Positions 47,901 to 57,088 of a stretch of DNA of 64,000 nucleotides are shown here, in pieces (position 1 is the stretch's first letter; each line of letters begins with the position of its first letter). The notes under the pieces are model-generated. The model was not told where the DNA came from. It ran no database searches and worked only from the letters and a program-made list of their open reading frames with translations. The position numbers and the translations under genes are program-made. The stretch lies in contig OY744607.1 in assembly GCA_963556255.1 (NCBI GenBank), positions 39,793,390 to 39,857,389 of the forward strand, in the 5' to 3' direction. This DNA is from Allolobophora icterica (lineage: Eukaryota; Annelida; Clitellata; Crassiclitellata; Lumbricidae).

Positions 47901-49516
47901 AGTGTGATTAATTGTAAATTTATTCTAGAATATCACCATAACATGTGACTCTCAGCATTGCTATGTCTCATTATAACATGAGTATTTAGCTTTTTGTCTT
48001 TCTAGCATGTGATGTAGAATATACTGGTCTGAACTTGATCTGTTTTCTGACCCTATTGCATCTGTTTTTTTTATGACTATCACTGAATATTAAACGAAAT
48101 TAGCCTGACATGACTAGCAGATGATGAGCATTCAGATTATTTAAATCGTATCAAAAAAGTATTTCCAATAACTGCGTAGATCTCCCTGATATTGTGATAT
48201 TTATCATTATGCAAGGATATCATTTGTTAAAGGTCCATCCTTGTACAGTTGCTGTCAAAGTAATAGTCTTTGTTATTATCATCGTTTTAAAAATAGTTAT
48301 CATTGTCATCATCATTATCATCATCAGCAGCAACAAAAATAACAGCAGCAGCATCATCATTATCAGCAATGACATCATCGGCAGCAACATCATCAACATC
48401 ATCAACAACAACATCATCAACATCATCATCATCATCATTAACAAAACAACGTCATTATCATTAACGACAACACCATAAGCCCGGCTGAATTTCCAAAATA
48501 ACTCTTTTAGTGATGTAGTACAGGTCTATGTCTTTTGAGCACAATTTCAAGCTCTGTACAATGTCTTTTCTTCTTCATCATCATCGTCATCATCATTATC
48601 GTCATCACTATCATTTTCATTGTTATCATCATTATCAAAGCTCGAGGGTACGTACCATACGTATTCTATTTTTTGAAAGGTACGTACGTTTTTTAACGTA
48701 CCCTATTTTAGGGTACGTAAACAATACAAAAATACGTTAACCACGTCATTGCTCATTTAGCCTCATTATAAGAATGTTCAATTTAATTTAAGCAAACAAT
48801 CACAACCCAGTATACAGCGTAGTAAATTGCTGCAATGCTATATTGTAGGTCTATGTTTATCCAGCATACATTGCACTTAATGCACTAATGTCAGTCAGTC
48901 GGCTCAGTTCTGCTGCAGCACTTCAAAGTCCAACTCCAAGCAAAAGGTTGAACAGTTGAACAACTGCTACTTGACGAATTAAATTTACTGCTATGCTACC
49001 GGAAGTACCGGTTTTAATGACGCATACTGTTGACGTCAGATTATACGTAGGCTATGGGTCGCCGAGTAAACCACAAATAAATTTTTCGTGTATGATACGT
49101 ACCATACGCGTATTGTATTTTTTGAAAGGTACGTACGTATTTTAACGTATTCTATTTTAGGGTACGCGTACCCTCGAGCTTTGATCATTATCATCATAAT
49201 CAGGCTCATCAGAATCCTCAAGATCATAGTGGTCATCACAGACACCATCATCATTATCATTGTTATCATCATCCGCATTGTTGTAGTCATCATAATCATC
49301 TCAATCATCATCATCAAAATCATCTTAAGGTTATCTTTATTATCGTAACTATAGTAATCATCATTATTGTCATCATTGTAGTCGTTGTCATCAACACAAT
49401 CATCGCTGTTAAAATTGTCTTCCGAATCATCATCATTATCATCATCTTTTTAAATCATGAATAGTCTTCATTGCCATCATCGCCATCATTATCATCATCA
49501 TCATCATCATCACCAC

Positions 49517-49567
<51 letters not shown>

Positions 49568-49637
49568 TATCATCATTATCATCATCATCATCATTATCAT
49601 TATTATCATCATCATCATCATCATCATTATCATCATT

Positions 49638-49681
<44 letters not shown>

Positions 49682-50101
49682 TATCATCATTATCATCATC
49701 ATCATCATCAGTTGCAGCAGCAACGAACTCCCTCCTCTCCCTGCAAAAAACCAGCTTTTTCTTTGATGTGCCGGCAGCCTCACTTTGCCTATTCCTATTC
49801 CAAGCACAGTGCCAGACTGTAGGCAGGAGGCCAAAGTCCAGAGTAGGAGTCCTTTCCCTTGGAAGCGCAAACCATGCTCCACAGTGACCTCGTATCATTC
49901 ATTTCCCTTCAGTTTCTTCTGCCCACGCTGCTGTCCATCCATAATTTGTGTTTTCATCGAGAACAATAGCCTGTTTTTTCTTACCGCCCTTGCAGACATT
50001 TGCCTTTTGTCAGCATCTATTCCGTTTGTACGTGTCTGGAATGTAATGGATTGAAGGTGAAACAACACGACTAAGTATTCTGTTCAGTGGCTAAGAGAGA
50101 C

Positions 50102-50190
<89 letters not shown>

Positions 50191-53100
50191 ATTATTATTA
50201 TATATATAGCATTGTGCATGCATGCATAAACATATACATAAATACACATACATGGATATATACATACATACTTACATACATACATTACTCAAGGAGACAG
50301 AGGAGTTGTTAGAGTAAGTTGTATGCTTAGGCTGAGAGAAATGAATTGAATCAGGATAAGATTTATTGAGGAGGGAAACTTTTGTTTTGAATGGAAGATT
50401 GGAGGGCCTGGGGAGTGGTAGGAAGAGGGGCTAGCCAATTGGTTAGAGTGCTCGCCTTGTAACATGGGTTTCAGCTTCACGGAGATGATGACAGAGTATG
50501 GACCTTGAGCAGGTCATTCACTTACAATTGCTCATTGCCCTCGATTGATGCTTGGTCATTAGAGACTGGTGCTTAATAAATGCATAATAATAATAGTAAT
50601 TTTGCAATCCCAAGGAATCATATGTACCTCGTGGAAAAAAATAGTAGTAATAATCGTAATAATAATAATAATGGGGTGCTCTTCTGTCTAAAGGCATTCA
50701 GACGCAGGGTCTTAGAGTTGGTTGTTTCAGGCATTTCTGTAAACATGTGTTTTGCAGTTGCATTTAAGAGTATTGCTTATTGCTAGCGATTCTGGTATAC
50801 AATGGATTGAGTTCTGTTTTGTGTGGTACAGTTGCTATCATCATCATCAGTCCCAGACACCAGCCATTTGGTGCCGATGGGTACGAATAAATTATCTCCA
50901 TTGTCTTCAGTCATTTGTCAAGTCCGCTGCTCCCCTTCATGTTAGTCCAAGTGATGTTATATCCTCATTTATAAATTGTCTATCTAGTGTAATCTAGTTC
51001 TACCTCTGTTTCATTTTAAATCTCTTCCTTTTCGGAAATGGGTCGACCTGTCTTAATGTGCCACCGGGTGCGTCAGAAGAACATAGACCCCAGTGCAACA
51101 GTTTCTCTGATTTCAGGGCCTGGGCTAATGGGTTGGAGTGGACGGTTGCCGTCGTGCCAGGCTCCACATTTGCTCTGGCACCTTTGAAGTCAGACGCTGT
51201 AACATTCGACAGACGTAGTCTTTGGAGAGGGACTCCTACATTTTAATGCTGTGACATATTCCCAGGCAGACGGATCCACGGTCAGAGATTGGTTGATAGG
51301 AGTGGCAGACTGCATAATTCAGCCTGTGAACACAAACAGTGTTGTGTTTCAAAGCACGTTTCTGTTATTAATCATCCGATGCAGCTTCTTTGCACCGCAA
51401 TAACCAGCCGCAACAACCAACCGTGGGCGATTCAGGGAGCATAACAGATATATATACACCCCCTGTACTGCTGGACTGATGTTTTCCTAATTGTTTTCCC
51501 CGTTATGCCAGCTTCCCGGCTGTCCCTTTTACTTTGGATCGGATTACTTATGCTGATTTGACTTTGATGTGGAAACTAGTTGCAAGCCGTCGAAGATTGA
51601 TTTGCTTTGATCTGAAAACTAGTTGCAGATTATGCAGGTTTTTTGCCTGGACCTCCTTGCTGTCTATGGTATGGTAGCCATCAAGAACTGCGTCATAACA
51701 TGGATTTGTTATATTACGAAGTCAATTTCCAAAGACTGAAGTTAATTAACGTCAAGATAATTAGCGTCGCCCTCCTTCTTTATCCAGGCTTGGGACTGGC
51801 TCTATCCAAGCACGGCTGTGAAGGAGATTTGGGATCCATTTCTGTGACCAGTTTATGCCAGAATTTGTGTTATAGTGAAACTGTTGTGAGAAGATTCTGG
51901 TGTAGTTCCATGACTTTATGAACAGTCTCACTGGTCAAGTGGTTGGTTATCAGTGTAGACTGGCAGTTCTGGAATCAGTCCCAACTGATTTGTCATGATT
52001 ACATTACTTAAAATATAGTTAGGGCTATGTAACATCTGTGTATGGATCATGCTTCTGTTTGCCCTTGGCCCAGCTGCACAACCCATGTCACTGAGCAAGA
52101 TGGAGCCAATGGTTTACTCAGACTTATCATTATTCAGTGAAGTCACCCGATTATCTTTCTCTTGTAACACTTAGGACTAGAACTGTTCTTGGTGAACGAA
52201 CTTCTTCTATTGCTGGACCTAAATTCTGTAAAACTGTCTCCCCGCATCTGTTTGCTTATGTCATTTCATTCTCCGCCTAAGGCGTATACATTTTGCAAAT
52301 TGCTCATCCGCCATAGGCTGCCTCTCTGTCTTTACATTCTGATCTTCTGGATATTGACCTGATTATGCCTTGGATGTGGTGTGCCATTAGTTGATGCCTT
52401 GTGCGTTAGGCACAGGCATGATAAAAGTTACTAATTATTAATGATAACTGGATGGAATGAAGGCAAGCAACGGCTCATTGTATGTTCACAATTTCTTACG
52501 CTGTTAGAGGAAAATTTACTTCCAAAGTTTGTACAAGTCTCTGAAAGTGTTTCAGCTGTACAAGAAAGCGTAGAAAACGCATGAAGCTAAGGGAATTGGT
52601 TATCACTTTACAACACTATATTGACTGATGCCTTGTGCATTGTGATAAGGGCGCTATAGAAGTCATTAGATTAGATTGCATTCTGTGTTTGTCTCGTTCT
52701 TGTACACGTTTGGCTTTTATCTCGTATCTTTTCTTTCGCTCTTTTCTTCTTTTCTCTTCTTATCGTCTGCACAACGATGTTTTGAACATCAGATCTCCTA
52801 AGTTCTGTGTCTGGGACAGTTTCCAGAAATTGGCTTCAGGACTCCTTCTATCTGCCTTTCGCAGTCCACGGAGTCATTTAGATCACAAGACCTACAGACC
52901 AATGGTTTCGGCAGGCATCTTCCCTGGTGGCTCTATCGCTGCATAATGGAACGGATTCTCTTGAGGTGCGAGATAGTCCGGTGGTTAGCACGCCGGACTG
53001 TCAACCCAGAGGTCTAGGTTCCAATCCACAACAGGGAAGAGGAATGTTTTAAGATTACTGCTCCACTTGCGCCCTCTAGAGAACTCGGTTATAAACCGAA

Positions 53101-55656
53101 TACACTGGACAAAGACGGCCTTTCAGCATGCTTGCTTATGTATTACGTAAAAATTGATTTATTATGGCGTTAGAGCCGCTATACAAGCCTCGCTCTGCAG
53201 TGTTTATTGGTGCTGTAGTGGGCTTCCAACTGAAAAGGCCAGCTGCAGTTAAATCTCCAGATTTTTGTATTGACTGAACATACACTGTCAGATGGTGAGA
53301 GAAAAGACTGCATGATGATTTATATATTTAAAGGCTAAAAATATGAATTTGCTAACACTTCAGATATGTATGACATTTATCTCATATTTTGCTAAACACT
53401 TCATACCCATCTATACCTGCCTCAAAGGACTGCTATGCTTCTTCATCATCATCTTTTCTGCAATTTACAGATTTTCATATTCGATCATGTGTGCCATCAT
53501 TAATTGCATCTCGTGTTTTAAATCAGCGCTATTAGATTACTATGTGCCATCAACTTTATGGTTTTAGTCATGGAGGATACTTCAGGTGTTGAAAGTTGTC
53601 ATATACTGGAAGTTGATGGTGGTAGAAGACGAGAGTTAGTAGCTGTCATGATGACATCCGGCATCCCGTGAGGGTCTTAGATTGGAAGAAAGTCGATATT
53701 GGTAGCAGCACATATTCACAAGAAATTTTTCTGGAGCTGGATGATGTCCAGTGGTCAGAAGAAAGAGGGTTGTATTTGTGTCGGCAGTTTATGATTTTGT
53801 ACCAGCAAAGACAAGCTGTCGATTATTATATTATTATTGTCAGTTGGAAATTCCAGCTGACAACAATAATATAATAATCGACAATACCAGAATGCAAATG
53901 GCCTGTCCTGCTTTTCAGATTTTCTCAGAAATCAATCTGAGGTTTAGACTTCCTGGAACTGTAGTTGGGCAAGAAGAAAATTGGAAGAAAGACTGAAAAG
54001 GAATGACAGAGAGAGAGACACAGACAGATAGACAGAGACAGACAGGACTGACAGAGACAAGAACTGACAGACAAGTTGTCATCAGAATCATTATGACACA
54101 GAGAAGAGAGCTATATGTATAAATATGTGTATGTATTTCATGTGTATATATATATATATATATAGATATATATATATATATACAAGTTGTATATATATAT
54201 ATTTACATATATATATATATATATATATATACATAGAGGAGAGAGACATCAACACAGACAAAGGGAGAGACATGTGGAGAGACACTCAAAGAGACAAACA
54301 GACACAGAGAACAAGAGACAAACAGACACAGAGAACAAGAGACATACAACAGCAGACCAGAGCTGGATTTAGAGAGAAAGAGACACAAGCTGATAGAAAG
54401 AACAGTGGACAGGCATACAGAATAGAAAGAGGCAGTATAGATGGATAGAAACACACAGACACAGCGAGAGAAACAGAGTCATGGAAAGAGACCAAGAGAG
54501 GAGTGGCAGAGGAGCCTATAACTCAGGAGCTGCTGTTCTGTCTCCTGTTTGGAATTGCGTCACACATTGCTGTCCAGCCAAACTGTGTATGAGAGGACAT
54601 AAAGATGTTCCATCTGTGATTTATTAAGTCCTTATCCTGTCTGCCATCCATTCCACATCTCCATGTTTAACTACTCCACGTGACCACTGAGCCGTGGAAT
54701 ATTGCAATGATGCTGCCGATACATATTTTATCTAGGGATTGTGGACTGATGCGCTTAAGTTCCTGACTGCGTAATTTTGCAATACAAACACATAAAATGG
54801 TGATGACGTTCAGCAGTGACCTCTGGCTTTTCATCTGTGACCTCTGCCTTTTCATCTGTGACCTCTGCCTTTTCATCTGTGACCCTCCCTCTGCCTTTTC
54901 ATCTGTTACCCTACCGTCACCAAGTGGACAGAATTAAACCTCCCGTTTTCTGCATTTCCCGTTTTTTTACAATAACTGTTATATTTAGAAATTGAAAAGA
55001 CAAAAATCAGGAAGTTTTAATTATTTTGTGATTCTGTCAAAAACGAAGGAAATCAGACAGTAAGCAAATGCGGCACCAAAGAAATTTAATATGAATTTAG
55101 ATGTAGTCATTGTTTCTTATATAGTCCCTTTCTTCTGGAGATGGGCATAGGAAAGTGGGTTGCTCCTGCTCCAGAGTCCCATGACAGCTTGGTGATCCCA
55201 TATGTGGGGCGACGTTACACCGTACCTTACAGATCATGTACCAGTGACTTAATTAACATTACACTGGGTAGTGAAAGCCAATAAATATTTAGCACCACTG
55301 CGGTTCTTGTATGGCGTGTTAACCGATACGGCGTGGTTAGTTCTTAGCTTTGGGGAACATGACGCCACTTCGTGTTAAGTGGAACAGTAAATTATCCAGG
55401 AGCACGTTAGCTAGTCCACACTGTGTCACAATTCGGCTTTGTCTCTGTGAATTTCTTTGGCCTTTTGAACTTTTTATGGAGTTGAGATTTTCCCTAAGAA
55501 TCGGATTCCTCCAGTTAACCCTAGGGACTTTGCCAGTGATGTTCAATTGCATATTCTAGTTTATTTATTTTTGCTATTTTCAGAGGTATTGTTTTATTTT
55601 TGTTAGAGACAAGTAAACTCTGGTTAGATAAGGTAAATATGCAGTTTTCACATGCA

Positions 55657-55705
<49 letters not shown>

Positions 55706-57088
55706 GCTGCTACTGCTACTTCTGCTACTACTAATATTATTTGTTAGTAACTTTTATTGCACTGGTGTCTAATGCACAAGGCATTAGCTTTATTGCACTG
55801 GTGTCTAATGCACAAGGCATTAGCCAGCAGTGTGCAAAAACCAAGCTGTAATTCAGGTTATGTGTGAACAGTACTTCAAGGTCAAGGGAAGTTCCCATAG
55901 TGAATGAACATACAAACCTGTCAACAGAACTTGATGGACAGGACAAAATTGGTCCGTGAACGTAACATACTAAGACTTGTTCTGTTTTGATGGCTGTTTC
56001 AGTGGTGCACAGCAGACGACAGCGCAAGACGAGCTCACAGCGCAGTCGCACTGACCAGGATTCGCGCCAAGTGCGGCCGAGTAACTACCGCCATCTATAC
56101 CAGATTCGTAGGTTTAATGGTGATGTCATTGCACAGGCAAGTTGCAGTCGTGTCTTATGGGTCGCATTCGTTACTAAATTTCACATTTGAAGAATTAATA
56201 GACAACAATAGAGCTTTGGAGAGGTGCCTAAAAGACACAAGTGTCTTGATACATTGGCAGCCATAACCACTGGCAGCCATAAACCATTGACAGCTATAAT
56301 CTATTGGCAGCCATAAACCATTGCAACCGTGAACTATTGTCAGCTTTGTCTATGTATTAGACGTTCAGCTAACTAGAAACTGGAGTATCATTGTGGTGGT
56401 GTTTGTGCTGGAATTGGGAGCCGCCCGGCTGGAATAAACTCCTGCCAACAAGCATCAACCATCTGCCCACGCCGCCAGCTCACCAACTCTGCACCTTTGG
56501 CAGTATCTGCACATACCTTTCATTGAGACTGAAAAGAGAAACTTAAAAAATCACATCCTCAATCGTCCTCTTTTCGTTATCTTTATTGCTGGTAAAATTC
56601 CAAACACCATCTACCATGCCATCTGTCTGTCTACCTGACCATTATTGCCTCACTGATATTGTTATTGACTAAGCATCATCTGTGAATAATCTGGTTCCCT
56701 TGATGTAGCAAAAACTGTGGAGGTTCTAAATAATAATAAATAAGACGATTTATTCAGTGCCGTAACTAAAACTCCTAAAACTGAAGAAAGAAGATGCTCA
56801 AGAAAGAAACAAGTGGAAGAGAAGGATCCGAGTGGCTGACCCCTCTCCAAAGAGGGATTAATTCGAGCCTGAAGGAAAAGAAAAAGATTCAGTGCCGTAA
56901 CTCAGCCGAGGCAGAAGACAATGATAGGTCTTGAGCTGTGATTTGAATGTCTCCAGACTAAATGACTATAGTAAGAAACGGAGAAAGTATTACTCTGTGT
57001 TGAAATATCAGCTAACTAGAGTTTCTGCTTTCAGAATTACGTCTGCCAAGTGCATGAGAATCTGCCACGAACAGACGCTATCCGCTAA
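38545..57088 (+). CDS. TMEM198: TMEM198-family multi-pass membrane protein, four exons
   Basis: Spliced model: join(38545-38815, 44261-44824, 56003-56136, 57035-57088), phases 1,1,0, about 340 aa, close to the roughly 360 aa of vertebrate TMEM198. The N-terminus is acidic and cytosolic-looking. Seven hydrophobic segments start with IIPGVISVLCFVFGILYCFFG and include FMTGFIFGSLVTYLIC, VAIGAGVLCGLITMLVQYVG, LGLLLAVAGLVITEWF, WVPIGAVFGTGLVFALLG, MLATAMLGAALMSVAVDYF and WIILGLWPLTFLVGVVG. The tail HSRRQRK to YRHLYQIRRFNGDVIAQ is the conserved basic C-terminus. The vertebrate protein has been linked to Wnt/LRP6 signalling; a role here is inference. Intron 3 needs a GC donor. Confidence 0.92.
39185..39575. 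repeat. TTA/TTG-rich low-complexity stretch
   Basis: Interrupted (TTA)n with repeated ATTACTTTATTGTTATTATT-like phrases. The long hydrophobic frames here are artefacts. Confidence 0.95.
39800..39860 (+). mobile_element. hAT (Charlie-like) terminus fragment
   Basis: CAGTAGTTCTCAACTTTCTT then TGCTCTGGATCCACTGC resembles the classic hAT end CAGTGGTTCTCAACCT. No partner terminus is found before the next SINE. Confidence 0.45.
39900..40072 (+). mobile_element. SINE family B with AAT tail
   Basis: A-box GGTTGGTTAGAGCTCTCACC, B-box region GCGTTCAAGGGTCC, body GTTACTGTGTAGGGACC, shortened 3' part and a long (AAT)n at 40003-40072 that extends its tail. Confidence 0.7.
40140..40205. repeat. Poly-A plus (AAT)n
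   Basis: A17-like run at 40149-40165 followed by (AAT)n; a second A-rich short copy of the surrounding phrase ACCTCGGG-GAAAAAAAA lies at 40285-40305 and another at 50630. Confidence 0.9.
40705..40842 (+). repeat. Tandem repeat, 21 bp x 7
   Basis: Units of GATAAGGACACATGCATTGCT with A/G and TT/TA variants. Confidence 0.97.
41065..41155 (+). mobile_element. LINE/SINE 3' tail of the CTTGTGCATTAGACAC family
   Basis: Reads GGACGTTGATCCGGTTGTGC, then CATCGGTTGATACCTTGTGC and ATTAGACACCCACTC; 52350-52445 carries the same phrases. Confidence 0.6.
41490..41850 (+). repeat. Minisatellite, about 35-57-bp units
   Basis: Seven units of GATAGGTTGGTAATGTATGC plus TGAAGAGAGGTGCAACTGG TAC, with one short unit near 41690. 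Confidence 0.95.
42537..43000 (+). mobile_element. SINE family B interrupted by a hAT-like MITE
   Basis: Head GATTGGTTAGAGCAATTCG and body GTCACTGTGTTGGGACTTTC stop at 42609. The SINE resumes at 42930 as ACCTTGAGCAAATCCTTTGC, which is the expected continuation in the other copies. Confidence 0.75.
42602..42937. mobile_element. hAT-like MITE nested in a SINE
   Basis: The element is 42610-42929 (320 bp) with termini CAGTGGCATCACTAGG and CCTAGTGACGCCACTG, inverted repeats with one mismatch. Flanking octamers GCACTGAG and ACCTTGAG agree at five or six positions; the best proof of insertion is the split SINE. Confidence 0.87.
43105..43205 (+). mobile_element. GAT-tailed LINE 3' terminus running into (TAA)n and (GT)n
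   Basis: CCATTGCCACCAAATGGCTGG then CGTCAGGAACTGATGATGAT matches the end of the copies at 12735 and 50836; TAA and GT runs follow directly. Confidence 0.75.
43895..44200. repeat. Tandem array ending in a long inverted repeat (hairpin)
   Basis: Three or four units of about 70 bp (AAGACAAAATAACTCACTGG plus ATTGTATAGTACAAATCACAG) are followed by one unit in opposite orientation. The last forms arms 44020-44107 and 44114-44200 with a six-base loop (CAGTGT) and few mismatches. It ends 60 bp before the TMEM198 exon 2 acceptor. Confidence 0.92.
44261..44824 (+). CDS. TMEM198: TMEM198 exon 2, main membrane domain
   Basis: Starts GCTACCGTTACTTCAAGGC, completing the glycine of CFFG-YRYFKA. It encodes six membrane segments joined by short loops, including ICLEENLLPVEGK, TEWFVHPSTKW, DYFVEMFMMLDYV and GMVTGKGFNHRD. 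G+C and CpG are strikingly high against the AT-rich intron. It ends GATG|gtagga in phase 1. Confidence 0.95.
44926..45110 (-). mobile_element. LINE 3' end with (ATT)n tail
   Basis: Minus strand ends TTTGAATTAATAAAGAATA followed by (TTA)n at 44926-44982, the same terminal layout as the intact LINE at 21.9 kb. Confidence 0.6.
45126..45300 (-). mobile_element. LINE 3' end with (AAGAT)n tail
   Basis: Minus strand: one frame reads ILEGITPASLHCLKTYLFTG, the LINE C-terminal phrase, then GAGAGAAGTGCTTTATAAATG and (TTAAGATAAG)n. Confidence 0.7.
45583..46032. repeat. Tandem array of three units rich in TGACGTCA palindromes
   Basis: Units at about 45583-45715, 45716-45878 and 45879-46032 share CTCATGAC, CATGACGTCACGTCATGATG, CGCCACAT, CTTGTAATACTGT and ATGACGC. 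The TGACGTCA octamer (CRE core) occurs at 45604, 45741, 45780 and 45930, with many GTCATGAC palindromes around it. Confidence 0.92.
46079..47000 (-). pseudogene. piggyBac transposase remnant (C-terminal half)
   Basis: Minus-strand frames in order: GERLAPYRGRC (about 46980), SSKPAKYGIKLWMCCDAET (about 46930), GRNIITDNCCTSLALATDVL (about 46770, DDE-type Asp in TDN), STLVGTIRTNRVDLPKKF (about 46700), KRPEVINVYNKTKVVD then a stop and ADQM (about 46480), FSTSLRQAVPF (46430) and a Cys-rich finger CQVCPRQTKKATAVCKACH with CQIFCQTCLS (46085-46200) before TGA at 46079-46081. Several shifts and at least two internal stops show it is dead; the N-terminal half is missing. Confidence 0.9.
47018..47238. 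mobile_element. hAT-like MITE nested in the piggyBac element
   Basis: The element is about 47026-47230 with termini CATAGGCATAATTTG and CAAAGTTGCGCCTCTG (imperfect inverted repeats) and G/C-rich inner arms with GGGGTACC phrases. Flanks CCCTGGAT and CCCTTGAA match at six of eight bases. It interrupts the transposase remnant. Confidence 0.65.
48280..48470. repeat. (CAT/ATC)n-rich stretch
   Basis: Interrupted ATC/AAC trinucleotides; frames in it are artefacts. Confidence 0.95.
48629..49192. mobile_element. TIR element inserted in a CAT microsatellite
   Basis: Core 48637-49182 (546 bp) with perfect 16-bp inverted ends AAAGCTCGAGGGTACG. TCATTATC occurs on both sides, but the host is a CAT repeat so the duplication is ambiguous. 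Each end carries a block of about 75 bp (ACGTACCATACG, TATTTTTTGAAAGG, TACGTACGT, TTTTAGGGTACG) that is present in direct orientation at both ends and is itself palindromic. There is no transposase. Confidence 0.85.
49183..49712. repeat. Long (CAT/ATC)n microsatellite
   Basis: Degenerate from 49183, nearly pure from about 49488 to 49711 with ATT interruptions. It produces poly-His, Ser, Asp or Met frames on both strands that are not genes. Confidence 0.97.
50103..50187. repeat. (AT)n microsatellite, about 84 bp
   Basis: Uninterrupted TA dinucleotides; a self-complementary tract able to form a cruciform. Confidence 0.98.
50428..50605 (+). mobile_element. tRNA-derived SINE (family B), near full length
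   Basis: A box ATTGGTTAGAGTGCTCGCC, TTGTAA, degraded B box (GGGTTTCAGCTTC), body ATGGACCTTGAGCAGGTC and CTCGATTGATGCTTGGTC, end GGTGCTTAATAAATGC with an (ATA)n tail. Confidence 0.8.
50836..51060 (-). mobile_element. GAT-tailed LINE 3' end
   Basis: Minus strand mirrors 12735-12960: GATATAACATCACTTGGAC, ACAATGGAGATAATTTATTC, CCAAATGGCTGGTGTC and (GATGAT)n. Coding potential is lost. Confidence 0.8.
52150..52445 (+). mobile_element. LINE C-terminus and 3' tail
   Basis: One frame reads RTVLGERTSSIAGPKFCKTV and SPHLFAY, a degraded LINE C-terminus, followed by the TTGATGCCTTGTGCGTTAGG tail family. Confidence 0.55.
52968..53140 (+). mobile_element. tRNA-Asp-like SINE
   Basis: A box TAGTCCGGTGGTTAGCACG, anticodon-like GGACTGTCAACCC and B box GGTTCCAATCC read like a tRNA-Asp head; body CACTTGCGCCCTCTAGAGAAC and TAAACCGAATACACTGG. 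The acceptor stem does not pair, so it is not a functional tRNA gene. Confidence 0.75.
53817..53883. repeat. 67-bp near-perfect hairpin
   Basis: TGTCGATTATTATATTATTA and onward pairs with its reverse complement around a GGAAATTCC centre; arms are about 32 nt with two or three mismatches or bulges. Confidence 0.92.
53999..54500. repeat. GA/CA-rich low complexity with (AT)n
   Basis: AGAGACAGACAG-type runs flank (AT)n at 54147-54232. Frames here are artefacts. Confidence 0.9.
54820..54905 (+). repeat. Tandem repeat, about 21 bp x 4
   Basis: Units of CTTTTCATCTGTGACCTCTGC. Confidence 0.9.
55658..55708. repeat. (TTA)n microsatellite
   Basis: About 16 units followed by degenerate TGC/TAC trinucleotides. 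Confidence 0.97.
55745..55828 (-). mobile_element. Duplicated LINE/SINE tail, CTTGTGCATTAGACAC family
   Basis: CTTTTATTGCACTGGTGTCT then AATGCACAAGGCATTAG occurs twice in a row (about 40-bp units). Confidence 0.65.
56003..56136 (+). CDS. TMEM198: TMEM198 exon 3, basic cytosolic tail; GC donor
   Basis: tggctgtttcag precedes TGGTGCACAGC, restoring the phase-1 split. It encodes VVHSRRQRKTSSQRSR to YRHLYQIRRFNGDVIAQ; RR-Q-R and NGDV are conserved in TMEM198 tails. The donor is CACAG|gcaagt; reading on instead would add about 18 residues and stop at 56190. Confidence 0.88.
56137..57034 (+). other. TMEM198 intron 3, GC-AG
   Basis: gcaagt to gctttcag. Apart from a short CAGCCATAAACCATTG repeat at 56262-56330, nothing is recognised. 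Confidence 0.75.
57035..57088 (+). CDS. TMEM198: TMEM198 terminal exon 4
   Basis: In phase 0 it reads NYVCQVHENLPRTDAIR then TAA. Vertebrate TMEM198 tails continue NGDVL-P-SYLQSLRE, so NGDVIAQ-NYVCQVHE fits well. A longer frame in another phase (to about 57206) does not match the family. Confidence 0.72.
   Translation, partial: NYVCQVHENLPRTDAIR

Larger units (their letters stand above)
44825..56002 (+). other. TMEM198 intron 2, 11.2 kb
   Basis: gtagga to gctgtttcag. It is packed with LINE tails, a piggyBac relict, CAT and AT microsatellites and SINEs listed separately. 47570-48270, 51240-52150, 53150-53800 and 54910-55650 hold no recognised feature. Confidence 0.8.

Noticed and set aside
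49442..49898. Long open frames on both strands (poly-His, poly-Ser, poly-Asp, poly-Met)
   Set aside because: They are translations of the CAT microsatellite in every frame; there is no start context, splice structure or non-repeat domain.
52968..53060. tRNA-Asp gene
   Set aside because: A and B boxes and an anticodon-like loop are present, but the acceptor stem does not pair and SINE body sequence follows.
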